Source: Clostridiales bacterium Firm_11 (GTDB lineage: Bacteria; Bacillota; Clostridia; Christensenellales; Aristaeellaceae). From it: a stretch of DNA of 64,000 nucleotides. The DNA is taken from assembly GCA_001604105.1 (NCBI GenBank), contig LVAQ01000016.1, positions 35,688 to 99,687 on the forward strand, written 5' to 3'. The notes under the pieces are model-generated. The model had not been told where the DNA came from and made no database searches. It worked only from the letters and a program-made list of their open reading frames with translations. Each line of letters begins with the position of its first letter. Positions within the stretch are counted from its first letter, which is position 1. A program made the translations under genes and the position numbers. This document shows positions 1 to 9,055 of the stretch, piece after piece.

Positions 1-1
1 G

Positions 2-202
2 CTAACCGACAGCACGCAAAAGAACCTTGAAATGCGCGCCGAAGCCGAGTGGGGCGCAACCGCGGGCAAGAAGGAACTGGCTACGCTGGCCAAAGAGCTT
101 GGGTATGACGCGGTTCATGATACCGTGCACGAGATGTGCAAGGACGAAGCACGGCACGGCAAGGGCTTTGCGGGGCTGCTCAAGCGGCACTTTGGCAAGT
201 GA
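2..202 (+). CDS. Rubrerythrin-family protein, C-terminal part (cut by window edge)
   Basis: Reading from base 2 gives 66 residues ending at TGA 200-202; the start lies outside the window. The segment holds [10 protein letters not shown] and, further on, [14 protein letters not shown]. These look like the last helices of a ferritin-like di-iron domain, where the glutamates and the E-x-x-H in DEARH would be iron ligands. The ending LLKRHFGK is typical of rubrerythrins of anaerobes, which reduce peroxide in the cytoplasm. Whether this is a classical or a 'reverse' rubrerythrin cannot be told without the N-terminus. Confidence 0.75.
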   Translation, partial: LTDSTQKNLEMRAEAEWGATAGKKELATLAKELGYDAVHDTVHEMCKDEARHGKGFAGLLKRHFGK

Positions 203-219
203 ACGAGCGATCGATGAAT

Positions 220-257
220 AAACAGAGGGAAGGGCGCAATGCCCTTCCCTCTGTTTT
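220..257 (+). terminator. Rho-independent terminator after the rubrerythrin gene
   Basis: Perfect 15-bp inverted repeat (221-235 with 241-255) around a 5-base loop, followed by a short T run (253-256). It lies 18 bases after the stop codon. Confidence 0.85.
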
Positions 258-285
258 GCAAACGATGCTGCAAGCGGTGTATTGT

Positions 286-516
286 TTACACCACATTGCT
301 GGAGGTGCACTCCACGTACACGCTGCCGTCTTTGCGGCGTGTTAGCTTGGCTTTATTGCCTTCGCCATCATCCAGGGTCATCTTTTCGATGCTGTTCAGG
401 GTCAGAAAATTCACCGCGTCGCTTTCCACAAAACCGACCCAATCCTTGCGGTCGCGGGTTTCTTTTTGAGGGGCGTCCTGGGTCATCTCGTCAATGGTCA
501 TGCGTTTTTCTGTCAT
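286..516 (-). CDS. Small hypothetical protein (76 aa)
   Basis: Start ATG at 516 is chosen because AAGGAGG lies 8 bases upstream and a good promoter precedes it; an in-frame extension to 843 would run through that promoter. The product is a charged cytoplasmic protein (begins MTEKRMTIDEM, contains DWVGFVESDAVNFLTLNSIE, ends with a short beta-like stretch around GSVYVECTSSNVV). No signal peptide or membrane segment is visible. I do not recognise the family. It is a monocistronic gene that converges on the rubrerythrin terminator. Confidence 0.75.
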   Translation of the reverse strand: MTEKRMTIDEMTQDAPQKETRDRKDWVGFVESDAVNFLTLNSIEKMTLDDGEGNKAKLTRRKDGSVYVECTSSNVV

Positions 517-546
517 ATCTGTGCCTCCTTGTGTAGATCGTGATGT

Positions 547-575
547 ATCATAACGCATCTTCGGACGGATTGCAA
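547..575 (-). promoter_or_regulatory. Sigma-A-type promoter of the small protein gene
   Basis: On the minus strand TTGCAA (570-575), a 17-bp spacer, then TATGAT (547-552). Transcription would start near 540, giving a leader of about 24 bases. Confidence 0.7.
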
Positions 576-860
576 GGTGGCGATACGGGTGAAGGATAAC
601 AGGCTGAATCAGGCTGCCAGCATGAGCGATGGATACGCGGGTTACTATGATGGCGCTCCAAACGAATCTACGCTCAGCAAAAGAGCATGGAAAGGTGGTT
701 TTCATGCTGATGCAGGGGGGCAAAGGTGGATACGGGCAGATGTGGCGCGGCAAAGCCGTTCCCTCGCAAGGGTTTTCCACTGTGAATGGCGAATGATGAT
801 AGCGTATTGAACGCATACTTTTTGGGTAGAAGCGTAAAAGCAAACCATTGGGAGGGCGTC
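576..860. other. Intergenic stretch without a recognised gene
   Basis: I see no conserved gene here. The only signal is the ribosome site GGGAGG at 850-855 that serves the next gene. Confidence 0.5.
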
Positions 861-1805
861 ATGCAAATCAGCCAAGTGGGCGGTCTCATTGCCGCTGCCA
901 GCCAAAAAGCCACACGTCCCACGCTTAAGCTTGGCGGGATATCCGCGATCAAGCGCATCGTCCTCACCATGCAGCAGGCAGGGGTGTTCCCCATCGTGGT
1001 GGTCACCGGTGTTGAAGCAGATGAGGTGCGCTATCAGCTTGCGGGGCGCGGCATGGTGTTTTTATTCAATTCGGATTATCAGGAACCAGAACTGTTTGAT
1101 TCGGTTCGTATGGGGCTTTCTTTTCTAGCGGGGCGATGCGGTCGCGTGGTTTTTACGCCGGTCAATGTGCCCTTGTTTTCTCAAGCGACATTGAAAGCGC
1201 TGCTGGCCGCTACGGGTGATGTGGTGATTCCCTCCTGCCAAAAGCGCGGCGGGCATCCGATTGTGCTGCAACAGCATGCGCTGGCGCCCCTTCTCGCGTA
1301 TCGGGGTACAGGGGGCTTGCGCGGCGCCATTGCCGCTAACAGGCTCTCGCGAACCTATGTGGATGTGCAGGATGAAGGCGTGCTGCTCACCATCCATCAG
1401 GAGGCGGAGCTCAAAGCGCATCTGGATGCGCACAAGAGCGACTTCCTGCACCCCTATTTGCATTTGGCGCTGGAAGGTGAAGATGAGCTTTTTGGCGCAC
1501 GGGCGAAGTTGTTGCTGTTCCTGATCGGAGAGATGCGCTCTGTACGAACTGCGAGTGAAAGCATGGCGCTTTCCCAAAGCAAAGCATGGGCAATTATCAA
1601 CAAGCTGGAAGCAGCGCTGGGGTATGCGATCATCACGCGCAGGCAGGGCGGGCAGCGGGGCAGCGGCAGTGAGCTAACGCCGGAAGGTCGCAGGTTTCTG
1701 CTTGCGTTTCAGCGTTATGAAGAAGAGGTGCTTGCCCATAGCGGTTCCTGTTTTGAGCGCCTCCTGCGTGAGGGCGGTTTGCTGAGCGGCAGCGTGAAAG
1801 AATAG
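861..1805 (+). CDS. MobA-like nucleotidyltransferase domain fused to ModE-like winged helix
   Basis: 314 aa from ATG 861 (GGGAGG 5 bases upstream). Residues ~1-190 have the MobA/MocA-like fold, recognisable from VGGLIAAASQK at the start, VVVTGVEADEVRYQL, and GGHPIVL in the middle. The usual signature LAAGxSxRMGxxK is not intact here, so catalysis is doubtful. Residues ~215-300 resemble the DNA-binding domain of ModE: SESMALSQSKAWAIINKLE followed by SGSELTPEGRRFL. Known ModE proteins are molybdate-responsive regulators. The gene precedes a MocA-like enzyme and a molybdenum hydroxylase, so it may regulate or help mature that enzyme. The regulatory role is inferred. Confidence 0.7.
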   Translation: MQISQVGGLIAAASQKATRPTLKLGGISAIKRIVLTMQQAGVFPIVVVTGVEADEVRYQLAGRGMVFLFNSDYQEPELFDSVRMGLSFLAGRCGRVVFTPVNVPLFSQATLKALLAATGDVVIPSCQKRGGHPIVLQQHALAPLLAYRGTGGLRGAIAANRLSRTYVDVQDEGVLLTIHQEAELKAHLDAHKSDFLHPYLHLALEGEDELFGARAKLLLFLIGEMRSVRTASESMALSQSKAWAIINKLEAALGYAIITRRQGGQRGSGSELTPEGRRFLLAFQRYEEEVLAHSGSCFERLLREGGLLSGSVKE

Positions 1806-2100
1806 AAGCCGTGCGGCCAGAAGACGTGCGAGCGGCATGCCGCATGGGTGAGCGGGGAAGTGGTTGGAACTGCATGCAAAGCCAACACGCAAGAAGGCGA
1901 GTTCCGCGCCAGAAGTACTTGCCATCCATGGACAGCAGTGGGTATAATAAGCACAGAGCAAAACACATCGCGATGCGGTGGGGTAAGCAGTGCAAAGGGG
2001 CGCGGGCGATGCGATTGAGCAAGTCGGCGCCTTACGCGCTTATGCGCAAGGGATAAGCACCAGAGCATTGCAAGCGATGCACTGCGGAAAGGGGATGCCC

Positions 2101-2709
2101 ATGCAGATTCACGGATTGATCCTGGCGGCTGGATTCTCCCGACGCATGGGCGCGTTCAAACCTTTGCTGCGCATCGGCGAGCAAACGCTGCTGGAGACCA
2201 GTGTGCAAAGCATGCTGGCGGGCGGCGCCATGCAAGTGACGGTTGTCTTGGGGCATCGCTCGGATGAATGCGCCGCGTTGCTGCGCAGCACATTCCCACC
2301 GGAGCAGGTTCGTGTAATCATCAATCCGGACTATGCTACGACGGATATGCTGGCATCCTTTCACGCGGGATTAACGGGTTTACCCGCATGTGACGCGTTC
2401 TATCTGCTGCCGGGGGATATGCCCGCCATCGCGCCGGAAACATACCGCCGCTTAGCTCTGGCCATGTCGCAAAGCGGAGCCATGGTGGTTTTCCCCATGG
2501 TGGAAGAAAGGCGTAAGCATCCGCCGCTCATTGCCGCGGAAGCGATCCCCGAGCTGCTGGCGTATCAGGGAGAAACTGGCTTGCGCGGCGCCTGGGATGG
2601 GTTTGCGGGAAACACGGCGGAGGTAGCGGTAACGGATGAGGGATGCACGCTGGATGCGGATACCGAAGCGGACTTCGAACGCCTGAAGGCTTACCTGGCA
2701 TCCCGATGA
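2101..2709 (+). CDS. Molybdenum cofactor cytidylyltransferase-like protein (MocA/MobA family)
   Basis: 202 aa. ATG 2101 is preferred over the in-frame ATG at 2095 because GGAAAGGGG ends at 2094. The N-terminus carries an intact nucleotide-binding signature, LILAAGFSRRMGAFKPLL, and an acidic motif LLPGDMPAI in the middle (metal site). This family transfers CMP or GMP to molybdopterin in the cytoplasm. MocA makes the cytosine-dinucleotide cofactor used by xanthine-dehydrogenase-type enzymes, which fits the hydroxylase genes that follow. It resembles the upstream gene in its C-terminal half (GxxGLRGA in both), so the two are probably diverged paralogues. Confidence 0.8.
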   Translation: MQIHGLILAAGFSRRMGAFKPLLRIGEQTLLETSVQSMLAGGAMQVTVVLGHRSDECAALLRSTFPPEQVRVIINPDYATTDMLASFHAGLTGLPACDAFYLLPGDMPAIAPETYRRLALAMSQSGAMVVFPMVEERRKHPPLIAAEAIPELLAYQGETGLRGAWDGFAGNTAEVAVTDEGCTLDADTEADFERLKAYLASR

Positions 2710-2994
2710 AGAGGCTGCTGTAAAAGGCATGATGAACAGGCAATGCCGCATTGCGCGCGTGGCAACCGGCTGGCAGCAGGCTTTACGATGGCATCTGCGT
2801 GCCTTACAAACCCTGCCGGCAGGATACACCCCGAACCAGAATGCGCGAGCGCCTTCGCGCAGGCAGATAAAAAGCTTGCCTGCCGCAAGCTGGCGACACG
2901 CATCCGCCGCTACATTCGCGGCAAAGCGGTATTGTTGGCCGTTGTTACCCCCGCGCCGTCTACAGTTTGGATAATATAAGGAGGGACGCTTGCC
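2710..2994. other. Intergenic stretch before the hydroxylase genes, with a 12-bp palindrome
   Basis: I find no convincing gene. A perfect 12-bp palindrome, CCTGCCGGCAGG, lies at 2812-2823 and could be an operator. A strong ribosome site, AAGGAGGG, lies at about 2978-2985 ahead of the next gene. Confidence 0.4.
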
Positions 2995-5124
2995 ATGCTG
3001 GATATTTCACGTTCGGTCGCAAAGAAGGACCACGCGCCCAAGACCAACGGCAGTGCCATGTATGTTGGAGATTTTGCCCCCGATGGTCTTTTGTATGGGC
3101 AACTGGTACGCTCGCCCTACGCCCGCGCTAAAGTGCTGGGCATTACGCTGCCGCCTTTGCCGGAAGGCTATTTTACCGTAGACGCCAGTGATGTGCCTGG
3201 GGTGAATCAGGTGCATATTGTTAAAGACGATACGCCTGTGTTTGCGGAAGATACAGTGGAGTTCATCGGCGACCCCGTGCTGATGCTGGTGGGGCCAAAC
3301 GAGGAGGAAGTCGCCCGACTGGCCGCCGCCGTGCAGGTTGCCTATGAGCCGCTGCCCGCCGTGACCGATATCCAAAGCGCGGATACGGCGTTCTTTACTT
3401 ACCAGTTCGGCCGCGGGGATGTGGCGCAGGCTTTCCATACCGCTGATAAGGTTTATGAGGAAAGCTTTGAAACGGGGTATCAGGAGCAGGCATACCTGGA
3501 AACGCAGGGTCTGATGGCAGATTATGTGGATGGCAAAGTGACCGTGCACGGCAGCCTGCAATGCCCTTACTATATCCATGGCGCGCTCATCAAAGCGCTT
3601 GGGCTTTCGCCGGATCGCGTGCGCGTCGTGCAGGATGCGACGGGCGGCGGCTTTGGCGGCAAAGAGGATTACCCGTCGATACTTGCTTGCCAAGTGGCGG
3701 TGGCTGCGATAAAAGCCAATGGAAAACCCGTTCGCGTGTGGTTTGGCCGCAGGGAGGACATTGAATTTACCTCCAAACGCCATCCATCGCTTTGTGTATA
3801 CAAAGTGGCCGTGAAGGATGGCCGCGTAACAGCAATGGATATTGACGTCACCTTCAACGCGGGAGCGTATACAACGCTTTCGGCAGTGGTGCTGCAGCGC
3901 GGCATCATCGCGTCCCCGGGCGTGTATGAAGTACCCAACCTGCGCGTACAGGGCCGTGCAGTCAAGACGAATACCGTACCCAACGGTGCTTACCGCGGGT
4001 TCGGCGCGCCGCAGACTTTCTTTGCCGTAGAGATGATGATGGATCACATCGCGCGGGATCGGGGAGAGGATCCGCTTAAGTTCAAACTGGCCAATGCGAG
4101 CGTACAGGGCGCAATGACATCCACCAGCGGCCGCTACCATTTTCCTGTACCGTTGCCCCGCATGGCGGAAACCGTGCGCCATATGAGCGGTTATGACCAG
4201 AAATGGCAGGCGTATGCCGCGCCGCAGACGGGGCGTTACCGCAAGGGCATCGGCATGAGCATTTGGTTCCATGGCGCTGGTTTTACCGGCAGCGGGGAAC
4301 GGGATCACATCAAGGCGGTTACAAAACTGCACAAATACGCGGATGGCCGTGTGGAGATACTCGCCAGCCAGGCGGAAATCGGGCAAGGCATTTGCACCAC
4401 ACTGTGCAAGATCGTCGCCAATGAGCTCAATCTTCCGCTGGACAGCGTCTTTTATGAGTACCCTGACACCGACCGCGTGCCGGATTCGGGTCCTACTGTT
4501 GCCAGCCGCAGCCTGATGACTGTCGGAGAACTGCTGCGCCGCGCGGCCATCCGCCTGCGCTCGCAGTGGCGTGACGGGGAAGAGCAGGTGGTAGAAGAAC
4601 ACTTTACAGAGCCGGATTTCGTGATTCCCTTTCATATTGAAACCTTTGAGGGGGACGCCTACCCCACCTATGCATGGGCGGCATGCGCCGCGGAGGTTAC
4701 CGTGGATACGCTGACGGGCGTGAACAGCCTGACAGGCGTATGGGCATGCTTTGATGTAGGTACGCCGATGGATGAAAACATCGTCATGGGGCAGATGGAA
4801 GGCGGCCTGCTGCAAGGGCTTGGTTATGCCAGCATGGAACAGATGGCTGCGGATCGCCAGGGGAGAATCCGCAATAACAGCTTTACGGATTATATCATCC
4901 CTACTTCTGTAGATGTTCCGGTCATGCAGGTCAAGCTCCATGTGGAAGAGTACCCCCATGGACCCTATGGCGCCAAAGGCGCGGGCGAACTGCCTTTGGT
5001 TGGCGCAGCCGCCGCGTACATGGCGGCCATGGAACAGGCGCTGGGCGCGAACATCCGGCACATCCCCTTCAGCGCGGAAGACGCGCTGCACATATTGACT
5101 GAGAACCAAAAGGAGGTGCGCTGA
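2995..5124 (+). CDS. Xanthine dehydrogenase-family molybdopterin-binding (large) subunit
   Basis: 709 aa, a little shorter than the usual ~750. It holds the family's cofactor motifs in order: GGGFGGKED (217-225), GAYRGFGAPQ (331-340), a Q-A-E-I-G-Q-G motif near residue 465, and GAKGAGELPL (659-668), whose Glu (~665) matches the catalytic glutamate. The protein hydroxylates a heterocycle or aldehyde using Mo-pterin; the substrate cannot be named from sequence. The Fe-S and FAD subunits follow directly, so the three form one cytoplasmic heterotrimer. The start is supported by AAGGAGGG upstream. Confidence 0.92.
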   Translation: MLDISRSVAKKDHAPKTNGSAMYVGDFAPDGLLYGQLVRSPYARAKVLGITLPPLPEGYFTVDASDVPGVNQVHIVKDDTPVFAEDTVEFIGDPVLMLVGPNEEEVARLAAAVQVAYEPLPAVTDIQSADTAFFTYQFGRGDVAQAFHTADKVYEESFETGYQEQAYLETQGLMADYVDGKVTVHGSLQCPYYIHGALIKALGLSPDRVRVVQDATGGGFGGKEDYPSILACQVAVAAIKANGKPVRVWFGRREDIEFTSKRHPSLCVYKVAVKDGRVTAMDIDVTFNAGAYTTLSAVVLQRGIIASPGVYEVPNLRVQGRAVKTNTVPNGAYRGFGAPQTFFAVEMMMDHIARDRGEDPLKFKLANASVQGAMTSTSGRYHFPVPLPRMAETVRHMSGYDQKWQAYAAPQTGRYRKGIGMSIWFHGAGFTGSGERDHIKAVTKLHKYADGRVEILASQAEIGQGICTTLCKIVANELNLPLDSVFYEYPDTDRVPDSGPTVASRSLMTVGELLRRAAIRLRSQWRDGEEQVVEEHFTEPDFVIPFHIETFEGDAYPTYAWAACAAEVTVDTLTGVNSLTGVWACFDVGTPMDENIVMGQMEGGLLQGLGYASMEQMAADRQGRIRNNSFTDYIIPTSVDVPVMQVKLHVEEYPHGPYGAKGAGELPLVGAAAAYMAAMEQALGANIRHIPFSAEDALHILTENQKEVR

Positions 5125-5125
5125 T

Positions 5126-5602
5126 ATGGACAACAGCATCGAGTTTATCCTCAACGGCCAGCCCGTGACGTATCGGGGCAGTGCTACCGCGCGGCTTTTG
5201 GATGTGCTGCGCGATACCTATCGCCAGACCGGCGTAAAGTGCGGCTGCAAAGAAGGCGAGTGCGGCGCATGCAGCATTATACTGGATGGACGGCTTGTCA
5301 ACAGCTGCATGGTGGCCATGGGCAGGGTGGGCGGCAGTGACGTTTTGACCATTGAAGGCTATGCGCTCACACCCCAGTTTAAGGTGCTGGATGCGGCGTA
5401 CGCGTCAGTATCCGCCGCGCAGTGCGGCTATTGCATCCCGGGGATGCTGCTGGCCAGCGAGTGTGTGCTGCGTACACACCCCAACCCCACCGAGGAACAG
5501 ATACGCGAAGGTATTTCCGGCAACCTGTGCCGCTGTACCGGGTATAACGCAATCGTAAAAGCCGTGCAGAGCGCCGCAAAAGAGGGGGCGGGTTTATGGT
5601 GA
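5126..5602 (+). CDS. Xanthine dehydrogenase-family [2Fe-2S] subunit
   Basis: 158 aa, the normal length. The N-terminal plant-ferredoxin-like cluster is bound by the CGCKEGECGAC motif with a further Cys at residue 61. The C-terminal helical domain has CGYC and CRCTGY for the second [2Fe-2S] cluster. It carries electrons from the molybdenum site to FAD. The gene starts one base after the large-subunit stop (AGGAGGTG precedes it) and overlaps the next gene by 7 bases, so translation is probably coupled. Confidence 0.93.
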   Translation: MDNSIEFILNGQPVTYRGSATARLLDVLRDTYRQTGVKCGCKEGECGACSIILDGRLVNSCMVAMGRVGGSDVLTIEGYALTPQFKVLDAAYASVSAAQCGYCIPGMLLASECVLRTHPNPTEEQIREGISGNLCRCTGYNAIVKAVQSAAKEGAGLW

Positions 5603-6414
5603 ATGGATATACACCCACATCGCTGGCAGAGGCGTTGGCGATCCGCGCGCGGGAAATTGTTACGCCTTATGCCGGCGGTACTGACCTCATGATTGACGAA
5701 CGGCGTGAAGGCAGTTACCTGTTTTTGCACCGTGTACAGGAGATGAAAGGGATTCGCCGCGAGGGGGAATTGCTTTGCCTGGGTGCGGCTTGCACCTATA
5801 CGGCGCTGATGGAAAGCGCCTTAACCCCCGCGCTGCTTAAAGAAGCCATTGCGCTGATTGCGGCACCGGCCATCCGTAATGAAGGGACCATTGGCGGCAA
5901 CATTGCAAACGGCAGCCCCAAGGCGGATAGCGCGCTCATCTTCTTTGTGGCGGATGCAAGCCTGCGGCTGGCGAGCGTGCGAGGAGAGCGGGTCATGCCC
6001 ATTCGTGATTTCTACCTTGGGCGTAAGCAGCTTGCCCTGATGCCGGATGAGTTGATCGTGGAAGTGCTGCTACCCATGACATGGATGGAGCATTACTGCT
6101 ACGAAAAAGTGGGCGCGCGCAAAGCGCTGGCCATATCCCGCGTGGCATTTGCGGGGCTGATGACGATTCGGGACGGCGTGATCCAGCATGCGGCAACCGC
6201 TTTCGGTTCGGTATCGGATGTGATTATCCGCAAGCCGGAACTGGACGCGATGCTCATCGGCAAAACCGTGGCGCAGGCCAAAGCGGTACGGGATGCTTAC
6301 CTGGAGGCATATCGGGAAGTCATTGTACCCATTCGAGGACGCGTATCGGCAGAATATCGCAAGCAGGTATGCGTGAACCTGCTTACGGAGTTCCTCTCGC
6401 AGCACGGGATATAA
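5596..6414 (+). CDS. Xanthine dehydrogenase-family FAD-binding (medium) subunit
   Basis: 272 aa. The FAD site is seen in TPYAGGTDLMID near the N-terminus and in IRNEGTIGGNIANGSPKAD at ~92-110, both standard for this subunit. The C-terminal CO_dehydrogenase flavoprotein-type domain follows. It passes electrons from the Fe-S clusters to NAD or another acceptor. The ATG lies inside the stop region of the Fe-S gene (ATGGTGA). It ends the operon: a terminator follows within 20 bases. Confidence 0.92.
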   Translation: MVNGYTPTSLAEALAIRAREIVTPYAGGTDLMIDERREGSYLFLHRVQEMKGIRREGELLCLGAACTYTALMESALTPALLKEAIALIAAPAIRNEGTIGGNIANGSPKADSALIFFVADASLRLASVRGERVMPIRDFYLGRKQLALMPDELIVEVLLPMTWMEHYCYEKVGARKALAISRVAFAGLMTIRDGVIQHAATAFGSVSDVIIRKPELDAMLIGKTVAQAKAVRDAYLEAYREVIVPIRGRVSAEYRKQVCVNLLTEFLSQHGI

Positions 6415-6430
6415 CTGGAATTCAAAACCA

Positions 6431-6466
6431 AAGCCGCTGAAAACGATGTGTTTCAGCGGCTTTTTG
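6431..6466 (+). terminator. Terminator of the molybdenum hydroxylase operon
   Basis: 10-bp stem GCCGCTGAAA / TTTCAGCGGC (6433-6442 with 6451-6460) with an 8-base loop, followed by TTTTT. It also lies downstream of the converging minus-strand gene. Confidence 0.88.
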
Positions 6467-6507
6467 CTTGGGTGCTAAACGGCAATGGCTTTGGTTACCA
6501 CCAAAGG

Positions 6508-8214
6508 TTACGCATCGCTATCCTTCGGGGGATACGGCAGGAAAACCTTGTCACACCGATCTCCGCCTATGCTGTTATGCGCCGCAACGCATTGGCAGAA
6601 GGCCTCCACAGCATCGGGATCAAACTGGGTACCGCTGCAACGACGCAATTCCTCCATGGCCTGGGTATAGGTGCGCGTTTTCTGGTAGGGGCGAATCGAC
6701 GTCATGGCGTCAAAGGCATCCACAACGGTCAGAAGCCTTGCTAATGGATGAATTTCCTCGCCCCGTAAGCGATCTGGATATCCTGTGCCGTCGTAGCGTT
6801 CATGGTGATGCAGGATGATTGGCTGCACAACGTCAAAGGAGGGAATGGTACGGATGATATCGACCGCCAGTTGCGGATGCTGCTGGAGAATGCGCCATTC
6901 CTCCGGTGTGAGCGGGTCGGACTTGATCAGGATGTTTTCTTCGATGTTGATCTTTCCAATATCATGCAGGTAGGCGGAGTAAATCAGGTTGCGCCTGTCC
7001 TCTTCGGTGAGCGCCAGCTGGCTTGCCAGAAGGTTACAGTAGAACACCACACGCTCAACATGACGGTAGGTGTATTTATCCTTGGCGTTGATGATTGCGA
7101 TGAAGGTTTTAATCTGGGAGATGATTTCTGATTCAAAATGCAGTTCATCCAAAATGGAGAAATAGCTTTCCACGCGGTTTTTACAGAGAAATTTGGCACG
7201 ATAGCAGGCATCGTCCGCGCCTTTGATGAGCTCGGCTTCGGACTTGGCTTTGCTGGGGTAGGTGCTGACGCCCACCGATATGGTCAGGCATTCGCCCGGC
7301 AGACTCTCCTGCCCCGCAAAGGGGTATGCCTGCACGGCGAGGCGCACCTTCTCCGCCTCTGCCACCGCTTCTTTTTCATCGATAGCGGGGAGGATAACCG
7401 CGAATTCCTCGCCGCCGTAACGGGCAATGAACGCGTTGTGCGGAAGGGATTCCACAAGCAACGTGGAGAGGATACGCAGCACCTCGTCCCCTTTCTGGTG
7501 GCCGTAGATATCATTGTAGTATTTGAAATTGTCAATATCGATGAACAGCAGCGAAAGCGGCTCTCCCCGCTCTTTGCACAGCCGCGTCTGCGTAGCCAGG
7601 AAATCATAGAAGAAGCGATGGTTGTAAAGGCCGGTTAAACCGTCAATATTCACCAGATTCTTCAGGCTGGCGATATGCTTGCGGCGGATATCGTCATAGT
7701 AGCCCACCATCCAGGCGATGATCATGAATACGCATGCCAGCACAATGTCGCTTTCAAAGAACACATTCACATCCGCTCTGGGGGCAAAAACCAAGTCAAC
7801 AGTCAGGATAATCACTGCGGATAAAGCGGATACAATCATGCTGAGCGTTCGGCTGCACTCGATGCTGGTGAACAGGATCACAAAAATGAATAAAAACTTA
7901 TAATTGCTGGTATACGAACCTGTCATGATGATGGATAGCAGCGCGATGGACATTGAAATGATCGGGTCTATCAGTCGTTTGACGGGGGAGCTGTTTGGAA
8001 TGCGGGATTGAACAAATATCCACAGGATGTAAATCACAAGGATGATCATCAGGATCGTGATGATGAGTACCTCGTGGGTAATCGTCGAAAGGAAATCCGG
8101 GTGCTTTGAAGAGTACTGCAATAAAGCAATCGCAGGAAATGCAAGCGACGCAACTTTAATGATATTCAGGATTTGCTGAATCTGTCCTTTGTTTTCGTTA
8201 TCCACAATTATCAC
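6508..8214 (-). CDS. Membrane-bound GGDEF and HD-GYP protein (c-di-GMP turnover)
   Basis: 568 aa from GTG 8214, with GGAAGG just upstream. Residues ~20-170 hold about five hydrophobic segments. A GGDEF domain follows (NIDGLTGLYNHRFFYDFL at 189-206; active motif GGEEF at 267-271), so cyclase activity is plausible; the RxxD inhibitory site is not seen five residues upstream. Residues ~365-550 form an HD-GYP phosphodiesterase domain: HDIGK at 417-421 and HHHERYDGTGYP at 469-480. One protein may therefore make and break c-di-GMP. It lies 74 bases after agrD on the same strand with no clear terminator between, so it is probably the last gene of the agr-like operon. Confidence 0.9.
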   Translation of the reverse strand: MIIVDNENKGQIQQILNIIKVASLAFPAIALLQYSSKHPDFLSTITHEVLIITILMIILVIYILWIFVQSRIPNSSPVKRLIDPIISMSIALLSIIMTGSYTSNYKFLFIFVILFTSIECSRTLSMIVSALSAVIILTVDLVFAPRADVNVFFESDIVLACVFMIIAWMVGYYDDIRRKHIASLKNLVNIDGLTGLYNHRFFYDFLATQTRLCKERGEPLSLLFIDIDNFKYYNDIYGHQKGDEVLRILSTLLVESLPHNAFIARYGGEEFAVILPAIDEKEAVAEAEKVRLAVQAYPFAGQESLPGECLTISVGVSTYPSKAKSEAELIKGADDACYRAKFLCKNRVESYFSILDELHFESEIISQIKTFIAIINAKDKYTYRHVERVVFYCNLLASQLALTEEDRRNLIYSAYLHDIGKINIEENILIKSDPLTPEEWRILQQHPQLAVDIIRTIPSFDVVQPIILHHHERYDGTGYPDRLRGEEIHPLARLLTVVDAFDAMTSIRPYQKTRTYTQAMEELRRCSGTQFDPDAVEAFCQCVAAHNSIGGDRCDKVFLPYPPKDSDA

Positions 8215-8288
8215 TGCGCCTTCCTACACAAGGATCGGTGGATGCCTCGTGTGGGAGGCGGTTGCCCGCCCCCCACGGGATACAAGGC

Positions 8289-8411
8289 TCACTCGTTGCG
8301 CAGGGATGCGGGCTCTTCGGGCTGATAGATGAAGAGATAGCATGCAGAGGAGGCCACCAGTGCCGCAACGAGGGTGCTGATCGCGGCGATCAACCCATAC
8401 ATCTTTTTCAT
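8289..8411 (-). CDS. agrD: AgrD-like cyclic lactone autoinducer precursor (40 aa)
   Basis: A 40-residue reading frame whose ATG overlaps the agrB stop as ATGA, the standard arrangement. It has a basic amphipathic start (MKKMYGLIAAISTL), a hydrophobic stretch, then ACYLFIYQPEEPASLRNE at the C-terminus. The single Cys (residue 24) would form the thiolactone with a downstream residue, and the acidic QPEEPxSL tail is the AgrB recognition region typical of clostridial AgrD. A 74-codon frame in another register covers the same DNA but shows no family features. Confidence 0.9.
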   Translation of the reverse strand: MKKMYGLIAAISTLVAALVASSACYLFIYQPEEPASLRNE

Positions 8412-9055
8412 GGTTTCGACTCCTTTCTTGCGAATTTAGGCAGATCATTCAGCTTTTGAAGCAGAATGGCACCTATTGGTGTTAGCGTAAGCGTCTGCCA
8501 GGCAAGGCCGATCAGTAAACTGATGCCAAGCGAACGCAGAGGCGCCGAAGCAAGCCCAAAATAGAAAAAGCACGCGCTGACAAGCCCATACGCTGCAAGC
8601 GTGATGAAACTGCCTTTGCGCATGCGGCGGATTTTGGCGGGTGAAGTGATGGGCTTGTTGGGAGAATCCACAGGAACATACCGGTGGATAAAGTATAGTG
8701 ATGCCGCAAACACAATGACCATCATGCTCAGCAGCACCAGCGGATGGTTTGGAACGGAAAGCCATTGTGCTAACAACCCTGCGCCCAGGCAAAACACAAT
8801 GCTGAAAGTTGTGCAAAACCCAACACTGCGGGCGTGGGCGCCGCCGCTGGAGCGGCGCAGGATGCTGCCGACAAGGCAAACGGTTAGCCCCTCAAGCGCA
8901 ACGCCCAGAATAAGACCCAACAGGAACACAATCAACAAGGTGATCCCGATTTGGGCAATGGCGAGAAGACCGTAAACCATGACGGCTTCCTGTTCCGCGT
9001 CATAGTTCAGCGATAGCGCAATTTTATGCGCTTGTTGCCTGACCAGCGTCTCCAT
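8408..9055 (-). CDS. agrB: AgrB-like accessory gene regulator, peptide-processing membrane protease
   Basis: 215 aa from ATG 9055. It is a multi-pass membrane protein with the AgrB catalytic motif SSGGAHARSVGFC: His74 and Cys81 are seven residues apart, as in AgrB. It would cut the C-terminal tail of AgrD and help make the cyclic peptide. The longer frame upstream (to 9169) lies inside the preceding gene and is not needed. The start overlaps the upstream gene by 32 bases and the end overlaps agrD by 4, so the three are translationally linked. Confidence 0.93.
   Translation of the reverse strand: METLVRQQAHKIALSLNYDAEQEAVMVYGLLAIAQIGITLLIVFLLGLILGVALEGLTVCLVGSILRRSSGGAHARSVGFCTTFSIVFCLGAGLLAQWLSVPNHPLVLLSMMVIVFAASLYFIHRYVPVDSPNKPITSPAKIRRMRKGSFITLAAYGLVSACFFYFGLASAPLRSLGISLLIGLAWQTLTLTPIGAILLQKLNDLPKFARKESKP

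Noticed and set aside
2743..2979. Open frames of about 80 codons between the MocA-like and hydroxylase genes
   Set aside because: Two registers are equally open, none has a ribosome site or family features.
3007..5154. 715-codon open frame antisense to the molybdenum hydroxylase large subunit
   Set aside because: It mirrors a clearly conserved gene, has no ribosome site and no recognisable motif; long antisense frames are common in G+C-rich genes.
8224..8448. 74-codon frame covering agrD
   Set aside because: Wrong register; the 40-codon agrD frame has the pheromone features and the overlap with agrB.
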